From contig NW_008705608.1 of the NCBI RefSeq assembly GCF_000186865.1, positions 90,069-124,225 on the forward strand: a stretch of 34,157 bases of DNA, written 5' to 3'. Every line of letters starts with the position of its first letter. The first letter of the stretch is position 1. Shown one piece after another: positions 16,459-25,040 of the stretch. The translations under genes were made by a program, and so were the position numbers. Under the pieces are notes generated by a model that saw only the letters and a program-made list of their open reading frames with translations, ran no database searches and was not told the origin of the DNA. The DNA is from Aureococcus anophagefferens. Its lineage: Eukaryota > Sar > Pelagophyceae > Pelagomonadales > Pelagomonadaceae.

Positions 16459-18413
16459 TTACAGGGGACCCTCGGCCGCCTCGGCGCCGTCGTCCGCGTC
16501 GGACGCGCGGCGCGGCGCGGCGGGCGACGCCGGCGCTTCGTCGGCCTGGCGCGCCGCGAGGCGGCCCTGCTCGCGGAGCGGCCGGAGCTGCGTCCGCGCG
16601 TGGGCGATGGACTCCTCGGTCATGGCCGTGATGGGCGCGAAGACGAGGCGGTCCTCGAGGCCCGCGCGCCGGTCTCTTGGCCGCGCGGCGACGTCGAGCA
16701 CGTTCACCTTGCACATGCCCCAGTGGCCGCGCGCGATCTCCCCCAGCAGCTGCGTCCGGCTCCAGCGCGCGTCGCCCCAGAAGCAGTAGACCGTGCCCCC
16801 AAAGGGCTCCGCGTCCGCCGGCGGCGGCGCCGTCTGCGTCGCCGACTCCGCGCCCGGCGGCGGCGGCTCCGGCGCCGCGGCGTCCGGCGGCGGCGGCGGC
16901 GGCGGCGCGGGCTCCGGCGCGTCGAGCTCCGCGGGCGCGTCGTCCTCGTCCGAGTCCCCGGACTCGTCCTCGTCCTCGTCCTCGCCTCCTCCTCGTCCTC
17001 GGAGTCGACGCCGAAGAGGCTCGACGGCTCGAGCGCGAGGTTCTCCGGCTTCACCGCCAGGACCCGGCCCGCGTCCGCGTCCGTCGTCGCGAGCACGACC
17101 TGCCAGCGGCCCTGGCGCGCCGACAGCACGACGGCGAGGCGGCCGTTCAGGCGCGCAGCGCTCGTGAGGCCCCGGAGCCGCACGCGCTGGCCCGGCCCGA
17201 GCCGCGCGTCGCCCGGCGGCGCCGACTCGTCGTCGACGGTCGACGTCTCCGCGGCGTCGTCGTCGCGGATGCGCTTCTTCGACCCGGGCGGGTCGCGGCA
17301 GCGCGCCGCGAGGCGCGCGGCGAGGAAGAGGGCCTCGTCCAGCGTCTCCACGACCTTGTAGCCCGCCGCGCCGCCCGCGCCGAGGACGAGGCATCGGACG
17401 ACCGACCGCTCGTCGCAGGGGCCTCCCACGTGGTGCACGACGGCCACGCGCTCCGCGGCGCGGGCCCAGGTCGCGCCGCGCGCGGAGCGCACCTTGGCCA
17501 GCGCCGCCGCGCGCGCCCGCGACGCGCGGGGCGCGTCGTTGAAGGATGGCGGTAAAGGCCGCGCGAGGTTGACGGCCGCGACGTGGTCGTCGCCGCACGT
17601 CCGCGGCAGGAGCGCGCCGCGCGGGTCCACCTCGGCGAGCACGACGGTTGCTGGGGCTGTTAAGGCTTGGAACGCGGCCAGCAGCGCGTCCTCGTCGTCC
17701 GCGGCGACGTCCGCCAGCGAGCCGCGGCCCGTGACCTTCAACCGCTTCCCGCGGAGCACGACCATTAAACCGCCGTCCGCCATGGACCGCAGGCGCCGCA
17801 GGGAAGCTTCCGAGTCGAGCTCCAGCGCGAACAGGCCGTCGTCGTCCTCGACGCCCGTGATGAGGTAGGCCCCGCCGGACCAGTGCTCGTACGACGACGC
17901 GCGCCGCAAACTCCGCGGCATCGAACCCAGCTGCGCGGCGAGCTCCGCGGTGAATTCCGCCCCCGCGCCGATGACGCAGCCCTCGTCGATCAAGCTCGCG
18001 ATCTCGACGCCCGTGAAGGACTGCATGAGCTCGTGGCGCGTCGGCGGCGGGCACGTGTAGGGTTGTTTGCAGACGTTGCAGTCGTGCTGCCGCTGGTCCT
18101 CGCCGTGGAACATGGGGTGCGTCGGCTGGGACACGAGCACCATGCGCTGCCAGCGGCGCAGGCAGTCGAGGTGGACCCACTTCTGGCCGCCCTTGCAGGC
18201 GCAGGGACTGATCAATTCGCCCTCCTCCTCGCCGTCGAAGCAGTAGCGGCAGAGCTTCTCCTCGCCGTCGTCGCCGTCTTGTGGTGGCGGCGGCGGCGGC
18301 GCGGCCGCGGGCGGCGGCGGCGGCGCCGCGGTCGCGGCGGCCGGCGGCGGCGGCGGCGGGGCATCGGGGACCGCCGCTCCCGGCGGCGGGGCGTCCGATC
18401 CAGCGTCTGCCAT
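16459..18413 (-). CDS. RING-CH (RINGv) domain protein, one frameshift in an acidic repeat
   Basis: The ATG at 18413 starts a Pro/Ala-rich lead. A C4HC3 RING-CH domain follows at about residues 55-128 (Cys-Arg-Tyr-Cys ... Cys-Ala-Cys ... His-Leu-Asp-Cys ... Cys-Asn-Val-Cys), as in MARCH-type E3 ubiquitin ligases. Unlike most MARCH proteins no transmembrane helices are visible. Around 16984-16985 the frame changes inside a Glu/Asp-coding repeat. Adding one T (plus strand) would keep the acidic run and lead into a conserved-looking C-terminus (Tyr-Cys-Phe-Trp-Gly-Asp-Ala-Arg-Trp ... Gly-His-Trp-Gly-Met-Cys) ending at 16459, about 651 residues in total. A sequencing slip in the repeat is likely. 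The stop lies 19 bp from that of the convergent channel gene. Confidence 0.75.
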
Positions 18414-19072
18414 GCTCGTTGGCTGTGGAGAGATTCTCGAGGCCTCGGCACGATCGAGCGTCGATCCGCGGCGCTGGGGGGGGTCTCTCGAGCTCCGCGA
18501 GCAGCGGCGCCGGGAGACGACGCAAGCGGCCCCGCGGCGCAAGCGTTTTGGACGAGGTTCGTGCCAGACCTCTCTGGTTACATCCGCACACACACGCGAG
18601 AAGGCACGATCCTCCCGACAGGACACAAGTTCGACGGCGAGATGCTCCAGCTCCGCGACGCGAGGAAGCGCCGCGCGGACGACGTCACACTCGCGGCGGT
18701 GGGTCGCGCGGGGGCCTTCGTGGACGAGCAGCTCGAGGGCCGCGCGGGCCTCGGTGACGGCCGACCTCGCCGCCGGCCAATTCGCCGTAGAGGTGCTCCC
18801 TGAGGCCGTTGTGGAGACTCCGTGGTAACACGGGCATGAAGCCCGATGGGCCGGTTCAGCCCGCCGACGGCTCCCTGGGCCGCCCCCGGACCCTGGCCGA
18901 CGGAGGCGTTTCTTCGTCTTCCTGACGGCGACCTGCACGGCCCTGAGCAACGCCGCGCATGTGTATAGGTCGACAACGTCGTCTTCATATCGCCGCTCCA
19001 TTCACTCACGCGCGCGTGCAAGCCCGGCTGCTACGTCGCCGTCGGCAAGCCACCACACCCGCAAACTTGAAA
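18414..19072. other. Intergenic region, nothing convincing
   Basis: About 660 bp between two minus-strand genes. Short open frames on both strands have no hydrophobic pattern, domain or consistent codon bias. The stretch is less GC-biased near 18940-19080. No introner-like ends or long inverted repeats are seen. It should contain the promoter of the RING-CH gene and the 3' UTR of the HIT gene. Confidence 0.4.
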
Positions 19073-19756
19073 CTACGACCCCTCCTTAGGCTTCGCGCCG
19101 TCGCCTCCGCGGAGCCGCGCGAGGACGTCGTCGACGTCCGCCGCGTGGAGGCCGTGCGCGAAGAAGACGAGCGTCGTCCAGACCGACACCTGGCTGACGG
19201 GCGCGAGGACGTGGAGGTGGAGGTGGTCCACGCTGTTAAACGGCCGGCGATGGAAGCGGAGCCAGTAGTCGTTGGCCTTGAACGCGTCGGGCTTCTCGCG
19301 CGCGCAGATGTCGAGCGCGATGCGCTTGAGGTCCTCGACGACCGGCAAATCCTCGGGTCCCAGCGCGTCCGGGTCCTGGAGGAGGCGCCGCTTCGGGATG
19401 ACGAGGCCCGCGAGCGGCGCGTAGGGCTTGATGTTGCGGAACGCGAAGTAGGTCTCGTCCTCGTGGAGCACGCGCACGGGCTGCTCGCGGCGCAGCAATT
19501 TGCCGAAGACCGTGGGATTCTTCTCGATGTCCTCGGCGAGCGTGCTGTAGCGCTCCCGCGGCACGATCGAGCGCTGGCAGCCGAAGGCGCGGAACATCTC
19601 CGGCAGCGTCGACGCCCACAGGCCCAGGGCGAAGGGCGCGCAGAGCAGCACGGCGACGACCCGCCGCGTCCGGCGCATCCAACGCGGAGCAGCGGCGCGC
19701 GGCGGAGAGGCACGCGGAGCGCAGCGCGCGGCGCACAACGCGCGCACCGCGGACAC
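19073..19756 (-). CDS. HIT-family nucleotide hydrolase/transferase, membrane-anchored or targeted
   Basis: A 227-residue ORF. Residues 178-182 are His-Leu-His-Leu-His, the histidine triad (His-x-His-x-His) that forms the nucleotidyl-enzyme intermediate of HIT proteins. The upstream Phe-Arg-Asn-Ile-Lys-Pro and Leu-Val-Ile-Pro-Lys segments are the usual HIT core. An N-terminal basic stretch is followed by one hydrophobic helix (about 32-50), which could be a signal anchor or part of a targeting sequence. An ATG at 19678 just before that helix is an alternative start. It likely acts on a purine nucleotide phosphoramidate or dinucleoside polyphosphate; the exact substrate cannot be read from sequence. 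Confidence 0.85.
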   Translation of the reverse strand: MSAVRALCAARCAPRASPPRAAAPRWMRRTRRVVAVLLCAPFALGLWASTLPEMFRAFGCQRSIVPRERYSTLAEDIEKNPTVFGKLLRREQPVRVLHEDETYFAFRNIKPYAPLAGLVIPKRRLLQDPDALGPEDLPVVEDLKRIALDICAREKPDAFKANDYWLRFHRRPFNSVDHLHLHVLAPVSQVSVWTTLVFFAHGLHAADVDDVLARLRGGDGAKPKEGS

Positions 19757-19824
19757 CGACGGCGTCGGCAGGCGCCGCGAGAGCTATTGCCACAAAACTT
19801 CAATTTTGTAATGTTTACGTCAAC

Positions 19825-19981
19825 AACCGCCGTCTCCGGGCAGCCATCCTCCGTGTTCGTGCTCTCCGAGCGCCGAGACGCGGCCGTCGTCCGGGGAGCG
19901 CGCTTCACGAACCACCGTCTCCGCGGGCAGCCATCCTCCGTCTCCCGTGCTCTGCGACCGTCGTCCGTGACAGCGCGTCGA
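19825..19981 (+). repeat. Imperfect tandem duplication upstream of the SAP/methyltransferase-like gene
   Basis: Two units, 19825-19909 and 19910-19981, share an identical 17-bp core (GGGCAGCCATCCTCCGT at 19838-19854 and 19925-19941). The flanking matches (Ccgtctcc before, Cgtgctct and Gtcgtccg after) occur in the same order. The array ends 8 bp before the ATG at 19990. It therefore lies in the promoter or 5' leader shared with the divergent HIT gene. Confidence 0.65.
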
Positions 19982-19989
19982 CGGCAACC

Positions 19990-21231
19990 ATGCCGCTGCC
20001 CGGGCGCCCCCTCCAGTACGGCGAGCTGCCGACGAATTCCATCTACCACCGGCCGACGCTGCGCCACCCGCTGCACCCCGCGCGCCCGGCGACGCACGTG
20101 AGCCGCGGCGCCCGGGCCCGCGCGCGCATCGCCAAGTCGGGCCTGCGCCGGCGGTGCTACGTGCCCGAGCACCGGCGGAGCCGCGCCGACGCCGCGAAGA
20201 CGCTGGTGCTCGAGCCGCGGCCCGGCGCGGTGCCCGCGGCCGCGCGCGAAAAATACTGCGCCATGTGCGCGAGCCCGGGCCGGGCCCCGTCCGCGAGCGC
20301 CGCCGCGGACTACGACGCCGCCTTCGAGTGGCGCCACACGGGCGTCGAGCTCCGAAGCCGCGTCGACTGCCTCAGCGCGCTGGCGGAATGCGGCGACAAG
20401 CAGTGCGGCTGCTACCGCCTGGGCGCCTTCGGCGACTCGCGGGAGGTCTTCAGCACGGCCGTCGCGCTGGAGGCGCAGCGCCGGTTCCCGAGCTTCGTGC
20501 CCGGGCGCCACGCGGGCGCGCTGCGCTACGTGTCCGTCGGCTGCGGCTTTCTCCTGTCGGACTGGGAGGTGCTCACGCGGCTCTTGGGCTGCGGCTACCG
20601 CGTCGAGTCCGCGGCGCTCGTCGACACGCTCTACGGGTCGCGCGACACGCGCGCGACGGCCGCGCTCCAGCAGCTCGCGGACTGGGTCCACGGCGCGCAG
20701 CGCGGCGGGCCCGAGGCGTCCGTCGTCGCCTACGCGTCGCTCGCCGCGTTCGGCGCCGCGACGGCCAACTGGTGCCACCTCTTCGTGCAGATGGACGCGT
20801 CGGACATCGACGGCGAGACCGCGCTGGACCTCGCGTGCCGGACCCTCGCGCCGGGCGGCGTCTACGCGCGCCTCGAGAACCACCAGCGCAAGGGCGCCTT
20901 CGCGGGCGCCTGGGCGAAGACTGAGGCGGGCGCCATGGAGCCCGTCGACGACTTCATCTCCAACGCGCGGGCCCACGTCGAGACGGACCGAGAGAGGCGG
21001 CGAGAGGCCGACGCCGCGCCGCTACCGCAAACGGCGACGCTCGACGACCTCCTCGCGCGGAGCGGCGCGAGCCTGCGGCGCGAGTGCGACCTCCGGGGCA
21101 TCGACGCGACGGGCGCGCGCGAGGGCGTCGCGCGGCGCCTCCTCGACGCCCTCGGCGACGGCGCGGCCGGGCCGCCGTCGTCGAAGCTCGCGCGCAAGCT
21201 CGGCCGCGACATCGCACGGGCCTATGGCTGA
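19990..21231 (+). CDS. Methyltransferase-like protein with C-terminal SAP-like motif
   Basis: A 413-residue intronless ORF. The N-terminus is basic. Residues about 177-215 (Leu-Arg-Tyr-Val-Ser-Val-Gly-Cys-Gly ... Ala-Leu-Val-Asp) resemble the glycine loop and second strand of a Rossmann-type SAM-dependent methyltransferase, and a Leu-Ala-Pro-Gly-Gly-Val-Tyr segment (near 297) fits motif III of that fold. Residues about 352-390 (Leu-Arg-Arg-Glu-Cys-Asp-Leu-Arg-Gly-Ile-Asp ... Ala-Arg-Arg-Leu-Leu) look like a SAP helix-extension-helix, a nucleic-acid-binding motif. Catalytic activity is uncertain because the Gly loop is Gly-Cys-Gly-Phe rather than the usual G-x-G-x-G. Confidence 0.55.
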   Translation: MPLPGRPLQYGELPTNSIYHRPTLRHPLHPARPATHVSRGARARARIAKSGLRRRCYVPEHRRSRADAAKTLVLEPRPGAVPAAAREKYCAMCASPGRAPSASAAADYDAAFEWRHTGVELRSRVDCLSALAECGDKQCGCYRLGAFGDSREVFSTAVALEAQRRFPSFVPGRHAGALRYVSVGCGFLLSDWEVLTRLLGCGYRVESAALVDTLYGSRDTRATAALQQLADWVHGAQRGGPEASVVAYASLAAFGAATANWCHLFVQMDASDIDGETALDLACRTLAPGGVYARLENHQRKGAFAGAWAKTEAGAMEPVDDFISNARAHVETDRERRREADAAPLPQTATLDDLLARSGASLRRECDLRGIDATGAREGVARRLLDALGDGAAGPPSSKLARKLGRDIARAYG

Positions 21232-21240
21232 TTCAGACCA

Positions 21241-21376
21241 CCGCCGGACCCCGGATTTCGTTCACAACTTAAGGGGGAGGGGAGATCGCACTTTGAGATC
21301 GCGGTCGTTCCGGGACCGCCGCCGGACCAACTTGAACCCCGGCTTTCGTTCACAACTTAAGGGGGAGGGGGGGATC
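21241..21376 (+). repeat. Direct repeat in the convergent 3' region
   Basis: Copies at 21241-21287 and 21319-21376 share an identical 27-bp core (21256-21282 and 21344-21370, offset 88 bp, containing CGTTCACAACTTAAGGGGG). The second copy has a short insertion upstream of the core and runs into the stop codon of the minus-strand hemerythrin gene (21375-21377). The repeat fills nearly the whole space between two convergent genes. Confidence 0.7.
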
Positions 21377-22700
21377 ACATGCCCTTCTGCCGCTTAGAGA
21401 AGAAGGAGAGGCCCTTGGTGCGGCCCTCCGCGGCGCAGAGGCGGCAGGACGGCGGCGGGATGGCCGAGACCGCGGCGGCGATCGCGCTCGCGAGGGCCGG
21501 GTGGCCGCAGGGGAGGCAGGCGATGGTGTCCGTCGAGTGGAAGAGCGACTCGCCGCTGAGGCTGCAACTCGGCGAGGCGCCGCCGCCCCGGCCGGCCGCG
21601 CCCGCGCAGACGTGCGTGTCGAGATTCGCCAGCGACACGCACATGTTGCACTTCATGCAGTGGTGGAAGTCGATGCCGAGGCCGTGGCCCCGGCGGCAGA
21701 CGTTGCAGAAGGGGCAGTGGTACGTCGGGATCATGGACGAGTCGAAGAGCTTGCAGACGCCGCAGTGGTACGCCCCGGCTTTCGTGCCGCAGCCGCCGCA
21801 GACCCCCCCGACGGGCCCCCAGACGCCGCAGGCGCCGCAGAGCATCTGCTCGACGCGCGCCGACTCCATGGCCTTGCCGCAGCCCGCGGCGTCGTGGCAC
21901 TTGCGGCAGCAGACCGTCGCGCCGCAGCAGGGCGCGCGGACGCGCGTCGTGTGGCCGTAGTGCGGGCACGGCGCCATGGGCTTCGGCGGCGTCGCGGGCG
22001 GCGGCGGCGGCGGGTTCGCGCCGAGGAGCGGCGGCGGCGGCACGCGCTGCGTCGAGCCGAGCTCGTGGTCGAGCCACTCGCGGAACTTGGTGCGCTTCGC
22101 GACGTCGCACATCGTCGCCAAGACGTGGCGCGCGTGCTCCGGGGCTAAATGATTGACCTCCATGCGGATCGTCTTCGCCAACACGTCCGCCGGCCGGCTC
22201 CCGATGACTAGCCCCACGAGCACGCCGAGCTCGCAGTCGTCGAAGCGCGCCAACGCCGGGAAGATCTGGTCCTCCTCGCGCATCATGTGCTCGCACAGCC
22301 GCTCCTTCAACGACACGAGCACCGCGACCGTCTCCCGCGTCACGCCCCGGGCCGACGCCTCGACGACCGCGGCCTCGCAGGCCTGCATGGCGTTGGCCTC
22401 CTCGATGTGCTCGTCGGCCGCCTCCGCCGCTAAGGAGCAGCCCTTGCGCGCGAGCGCGGGGAAGATGAAGTCGTCCTCCGCGGACGAGTGGGAGCTGAAG
22501 ACGGCGTCGAAGTCCCTGTAGCGCCGCTCGAGGGCGTGGAGGCCCTCGGCGTACCGGCCCATGCCCGCCAAACCGCTCGCGAGCTGGCACATGGACTCGA
22601 GCTCGAAGCGCATCGCCCGGTGGAGCAGCGTGATCTCGACGAGCGGGCTCCGCGACACGATCTCCTTGCGCTTGCGGCTCGGGGCGGCGCGGGCCCTCAT
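21375..22700 (-). CDS. Hemerythrin/CHY-CTCHY zinc-finger protein (BRUTUS/HRZ-like iron sensor)
   Basis: A 441-residue ORF. Residues about 20-155 form a hemerythrin-like HHE four-helix domain: His27, His71-x3-Glu75, His98 and His138-x3-Glu142 are candidate di-iron ligands. A CHY zinc finger follows at about 244-290 (Cys-Pro-His-Tyr ... Cys-Cys-Arg-Lys-Cys-His), then a CTCHY finger at about 298-365 (Cys-Gly-Val-Cys-Lys ... His-His-Cys). A RING-like C-terminus at 379-422 is missing some ligands. This order is that of plant BRUTUS/HRZ, nuclear E3 ligases that sense iron and oxygen and trigger degradation of iron-response factors. Those carry up to three HHE domains; this one has one. Ligase activity is doubtful unless the RING is functional. 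Confidence 0.85.
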   Translation of the reverse strand: MRARAAPSRKRKEIVSRSPLVEITLLHRAMRFELESMCQLASGLAGMGRYAEGLHALERRYRDFDAVFSSHSSAEDDFIFPALARKGCSLAAEAADEHIEEANAMQACEAAVVEASARGVTRETVAVLVSLKERLCEHMMREEDQIFPALARFDDCELGVLVGLVIGSRPADVLAKTIRMEVNHLAPEHARHVLATMCDVAKRTKFREWLDHELGSTQRVPPPPLLGANPPPPPPATPPKPMAPCPHYGHTTRVRAPCCGATVCCRKCHDAAGCGKAMESARVEQMLCGACGVWGPVGGVCGGCGTKAGAYHCGVCKLFDSSMIPTYHCPFCNVCRRGHGLGIDFHHCMKCNMCVSLANLDTHVCAGAAGRGGGASPSCSLSGESLFHSTDTIACLPCGHPALASAIAAAVSAIPPPSCRLCAAEGRTKGLSFFSKRQKGM

Positions 22701-23103
22701 CTCGCCGGGGTTGCCGCGGCGCGACGTCTTTGGGTGTGTCTGGGCGCCCGCCCCGGCGTGCGGAGACGAGCTGAACGCGGGTGAGAGTGGGAAGTGGCCG
22801 CCGTCGACGGGATCGACGCGCCCCGCTCGAATTCGGCGCGGCGTTTATGGGTGTGGGTGTTGGGGCGGTGTCGAGGGCGCCCCCGCACGGCCGAAATCGG
22901 CTGTGCAGGCCAAGTTGACGAAACACGGACGCGCGGCTCGCAGGCGGCGACGGCAGTCAAGTCCGGGCAAAGGCCTAAATAGAGCATGCACGTGCCTCCT
23001 TAAGGAAGCGGGCTTCGATGCAACTTTAGCCTAACCTTTGAATTTACCCTCGTCTCGAACCTGAACGGCCTAGCACAGCCGACTCGGTACGTCAAATACC
23101 CAC
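22701..23103. other. Intergenic region with a small perfect-loop hairpin
   Basis: About 400 bp between two minus-strand genes. The only structure seen is a 10-bp stem with one mismatch around a 2-base loop at 22885-22906 (GCACGGCCGA, AA, TCGGCTGTGC), too short to interpret. The last 130 bp are less GC-rich. No coding signal is convincing on either strand. Confidence 0.35.
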
Positions 23104-24108
23104 TTAAAACCCCCGCCGTTTCGCCAGGTCCTCGAGCGCCGCGTCGACGTCGGCCGCGCGCAGCTCCGGCGCGGCGGCGACGGGCAGGTCGCGCGGCGGC
23201 CCGCGCTCGCCCGCGAGGCCCGCGGCGGCCAACAGCGCGTCGACCTCGGTCCGCGCCAGCGGCCGGGCGGCGCCGACGGGCAGGTCGCCGAGCTCGAGGG
23301 GCCCGACGCGGTCGCGGTGGAGCGCCGTCACCGAGAGACCCGCGCGCTCCGCGAGCCTCCGGACCTGGCGGTTGCGGCCCTCGGCGATGACGACCGCGAG
23401 CGTCGCGGTCGCCGCGCGCCGCGCCTCGATAGACACCTCCGCCGGCGCCGTGCGGACGCGCTCGCGCGTGTGCGGCGTGACGTCGTCGAGCGGCTCCGCC
23501 AGCGACCGCAGCGCCCGCTCGCCCGCGGCGCCCGCCGGCACGCCGGCGACGTCGAGGACGTAGGCCTTGGTCGTGGTGCCGGCGGAGATGAGCCGCTTGC
23601 TCACGGCGCCGTCGTCCGTGAAGAGCAGCAGCCCCGTCGTGTCCTTGTCGAGCCGGCCGACGGGGCCGAGATCCGGGAACCCGTCGGGCAGCACATCGAA
23701 GACCGTCGTCGCCCGGCCCGACGCGTCGCGCTGCGTCACGCAGCCGAGGGGCTTGTGGAACATGAAGTAGTAGTGCCGCCGCTTCGCGAAGGACTCGCGC
23801 CGGCTCGTCGCCGACGCTTCGCCGTTCCAGGGCCGCGCGCATCGGCCGGCGCGCGCGCCGCGCGCGGTCTTGCGCACCTTGCGCGTCGCCAGGCCCGTGA
23901 GCCGTGCGAGCGTCGTCGCCGTCGCCGCCGACGGGTAGGGCACGAGCGAGCGCTGGATGCGCGAATCGGAAAGCAGCTCCTGCGGGTAGCGCTGCGCCGC
24001 CGCCAGCCAGCGCCGCCGCCGCCGCCAGCGCGCGACGATCGCGGCTGCTGTCGCCGCGAGCGCCGCCGCGAGCGCTGCGCGCGCGAGCGTCGGCGTCGTC
24101 GAGAGCAT
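23104..24108 (-). CDS. RNA pseudouridine synthase, RsuA/RluB/E/F family
   Basis: The ATG at 24108 gives 334 residues. A longer frame to 24189 would enter the 88-bp divergent promoter. An N-terminal Ala-rich hydrophobic stretch followed by Arg run (about 10-33) looks like organelle targeting or a membrane anchor. The catalytic domain has the family opening Phe-His-Lys-Pro-Leu-Gly (about 117-122). The motif Gly-Arg-Leu-Asp-Lys-Asp-Thr-Thr-Gly-Leu-Leu follows, with catalytic Asp154, and then Glu-Gly-Arg-Asn-Arg-Gln-Val-Arg-Arg. The enzyme isomerises a specific uridine in rRNA or tRNA to pseudouridine, probably in plastid or mitochondrion. An S4 domain, common in this family, is not evident, though residues 45-90 might be a degenerate one. 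Confidence 0.88.
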   Translation of the reverse strand: MLSTTPTLARAALAAALAATAAAIVARWRRRRRWLAAAQRYPQELLSDSRIQRSLVPYPSAATATTLARLTGLATRKVRKTARGARAGRCARPWNGEASATSRRESFAKRRHYYFMFHKPLGCVTQRDASGRATTVFDVLPDGFPDLGPVGRLDKDTTGLLLFTDDGAVSKRLISAGTTTKAYVLDVAGVPAGAAGERALRSLAEPLDDVTPHTRERVRTAPAEVSIEARRAATATLAVVIAEGRNRQVRRLAERAGLSVTALHRDRVGPLELGDLPVGAARPLARTEVDALLAAAGLAGERGPPRDLPVAAAPELRAADVDAALEDLAKRRGF

Positions 24109-24196
24109 ACGCTGGACGGTGCTAGCTCCAGCTACGCTGGGCCCTGCCGCTCCATCATCATCATCATCTCCCAAAACTCTCTGTGGCAAGAGCTCG

Positions 24197-24793
24197 ATGG
24201 AGCGCGCGCGCGACGGAGACGACTTCGGGCGCGACCGGCGCGACGACAGGCGCAGCTCGCGTAGTCGCGAGCGGAGACGCAGCCGCTCGCGCAGCCGCGA
24301 CCGGCGCGAGCGGAGGCGGAGCCACGACCGCAGCCGTAGAGATCACAGAGACCGCAGCCGCGACCGCAGCCGTGGAGACCGCAGCCGTGGAGACCGCAGC
24401 CGCGGCGACCGCGACCGGAGCCGCAGCCGCGGCGACCGCGACCGGAGCCGCGGCGACCGGAGCCGCGACCGGCGCGACGGCTCGCGGGACCGCGACCGCC
24501 GCGCGGACGACGCGTACGGCTTCCGGCGCCGCTCGCCGCCGCCGCGCCGCGCGCCGCCGCCGCCGCGCCGCGCGTCGCCGCCGCGCCGCGCGCCGCCGCC
24601 GCCCGTCGACGACGAGCGCTTCCGCCCGCGCGGCGACGGACCGAAGCGCCTGCGGCCGAACGCGAAGTCCTTCGCCGGGTTCCTCACGTCCGTCGTGAGC
24701 TCCCGCGAGCGCGAGGACCGCGAGCTCCGCCAGGCGGCGGACGCGCGCCTGGCGGAGCTCGAGTTCGGCGACCGCGACTTCCACAGCGCGTAA
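24197..24793 (+). CDS. Arg/Ser-rich (RS domain) protein
   Basis: The ATG at 24197 gives 198 residues. Residues about 10-115 are an RS/RD-rich array, including tandem Arg-Gly-Asp-Arg-Ser and Arg-Asp-Arg-Ser units (about 24340-24490) that are near-identical at the DNA level. Residues 115-145 are Pro/Arg/Ala repeats. The last 50 or so residues are non-repetitive and look like the conserved part (Lys-Ser-Phe-Ala-Gly-Phe-Leu-Thr-Ser-Val-Val). RS domains mark nuclear splicing factors and speckle proteins; no RRM is visible, so an RS-related accessory splicing role is inferred. The minus-strand frames over it are shadows. Confidence 0.75.
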   Translation: MERARDGDDFGRDRRDDRRSSRSRERRRSRSRSRDRRERRRSHDRSRRDHRDRSRDRSRGDRSRGDRSRGDRDRSRSRGDRDRSRGDRSRDRRDGSRDRDRRADDAYGFRRRSPPPRRAPPPPRRASPPRRAPPPPVDDERFRPRGDGPKRLRPNAKSFAGFLTSVVSSREREDRELRQAADARLAELEFGDRDFHSA

Positions 24794-25040
24794 GGTTTTC
24801 TTCGCGGGCTGTAAAGGGTGGTGTTGTGGGTGGATAAGGCGTCCGGCGAGCGCGGGACGACGGCGGTACGCGTCGGCCGCACCATCCGCCCATCGAGGCG
24901 GGTGTGGAAGGCGCGGGCGCGTGCGGGTCGACGTCGCACGTGAAGTACGCGTCGCTCGCACTGCTCGCACTGAAAGTTGAAGCCGATATTGACTTGGGAG
25001 AGCTCTTCGATGGTCTCTCAGTAGACGCGAATCCACTAGC

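Noticed and set aside
24337..24490. The repeat array in the RS-rich gene as a CRISPR or minisatellite
   Set aside because: The repeats encode Arg-Ser/Arg-Asp units in frame, vary as codons do and have no spacer structure.
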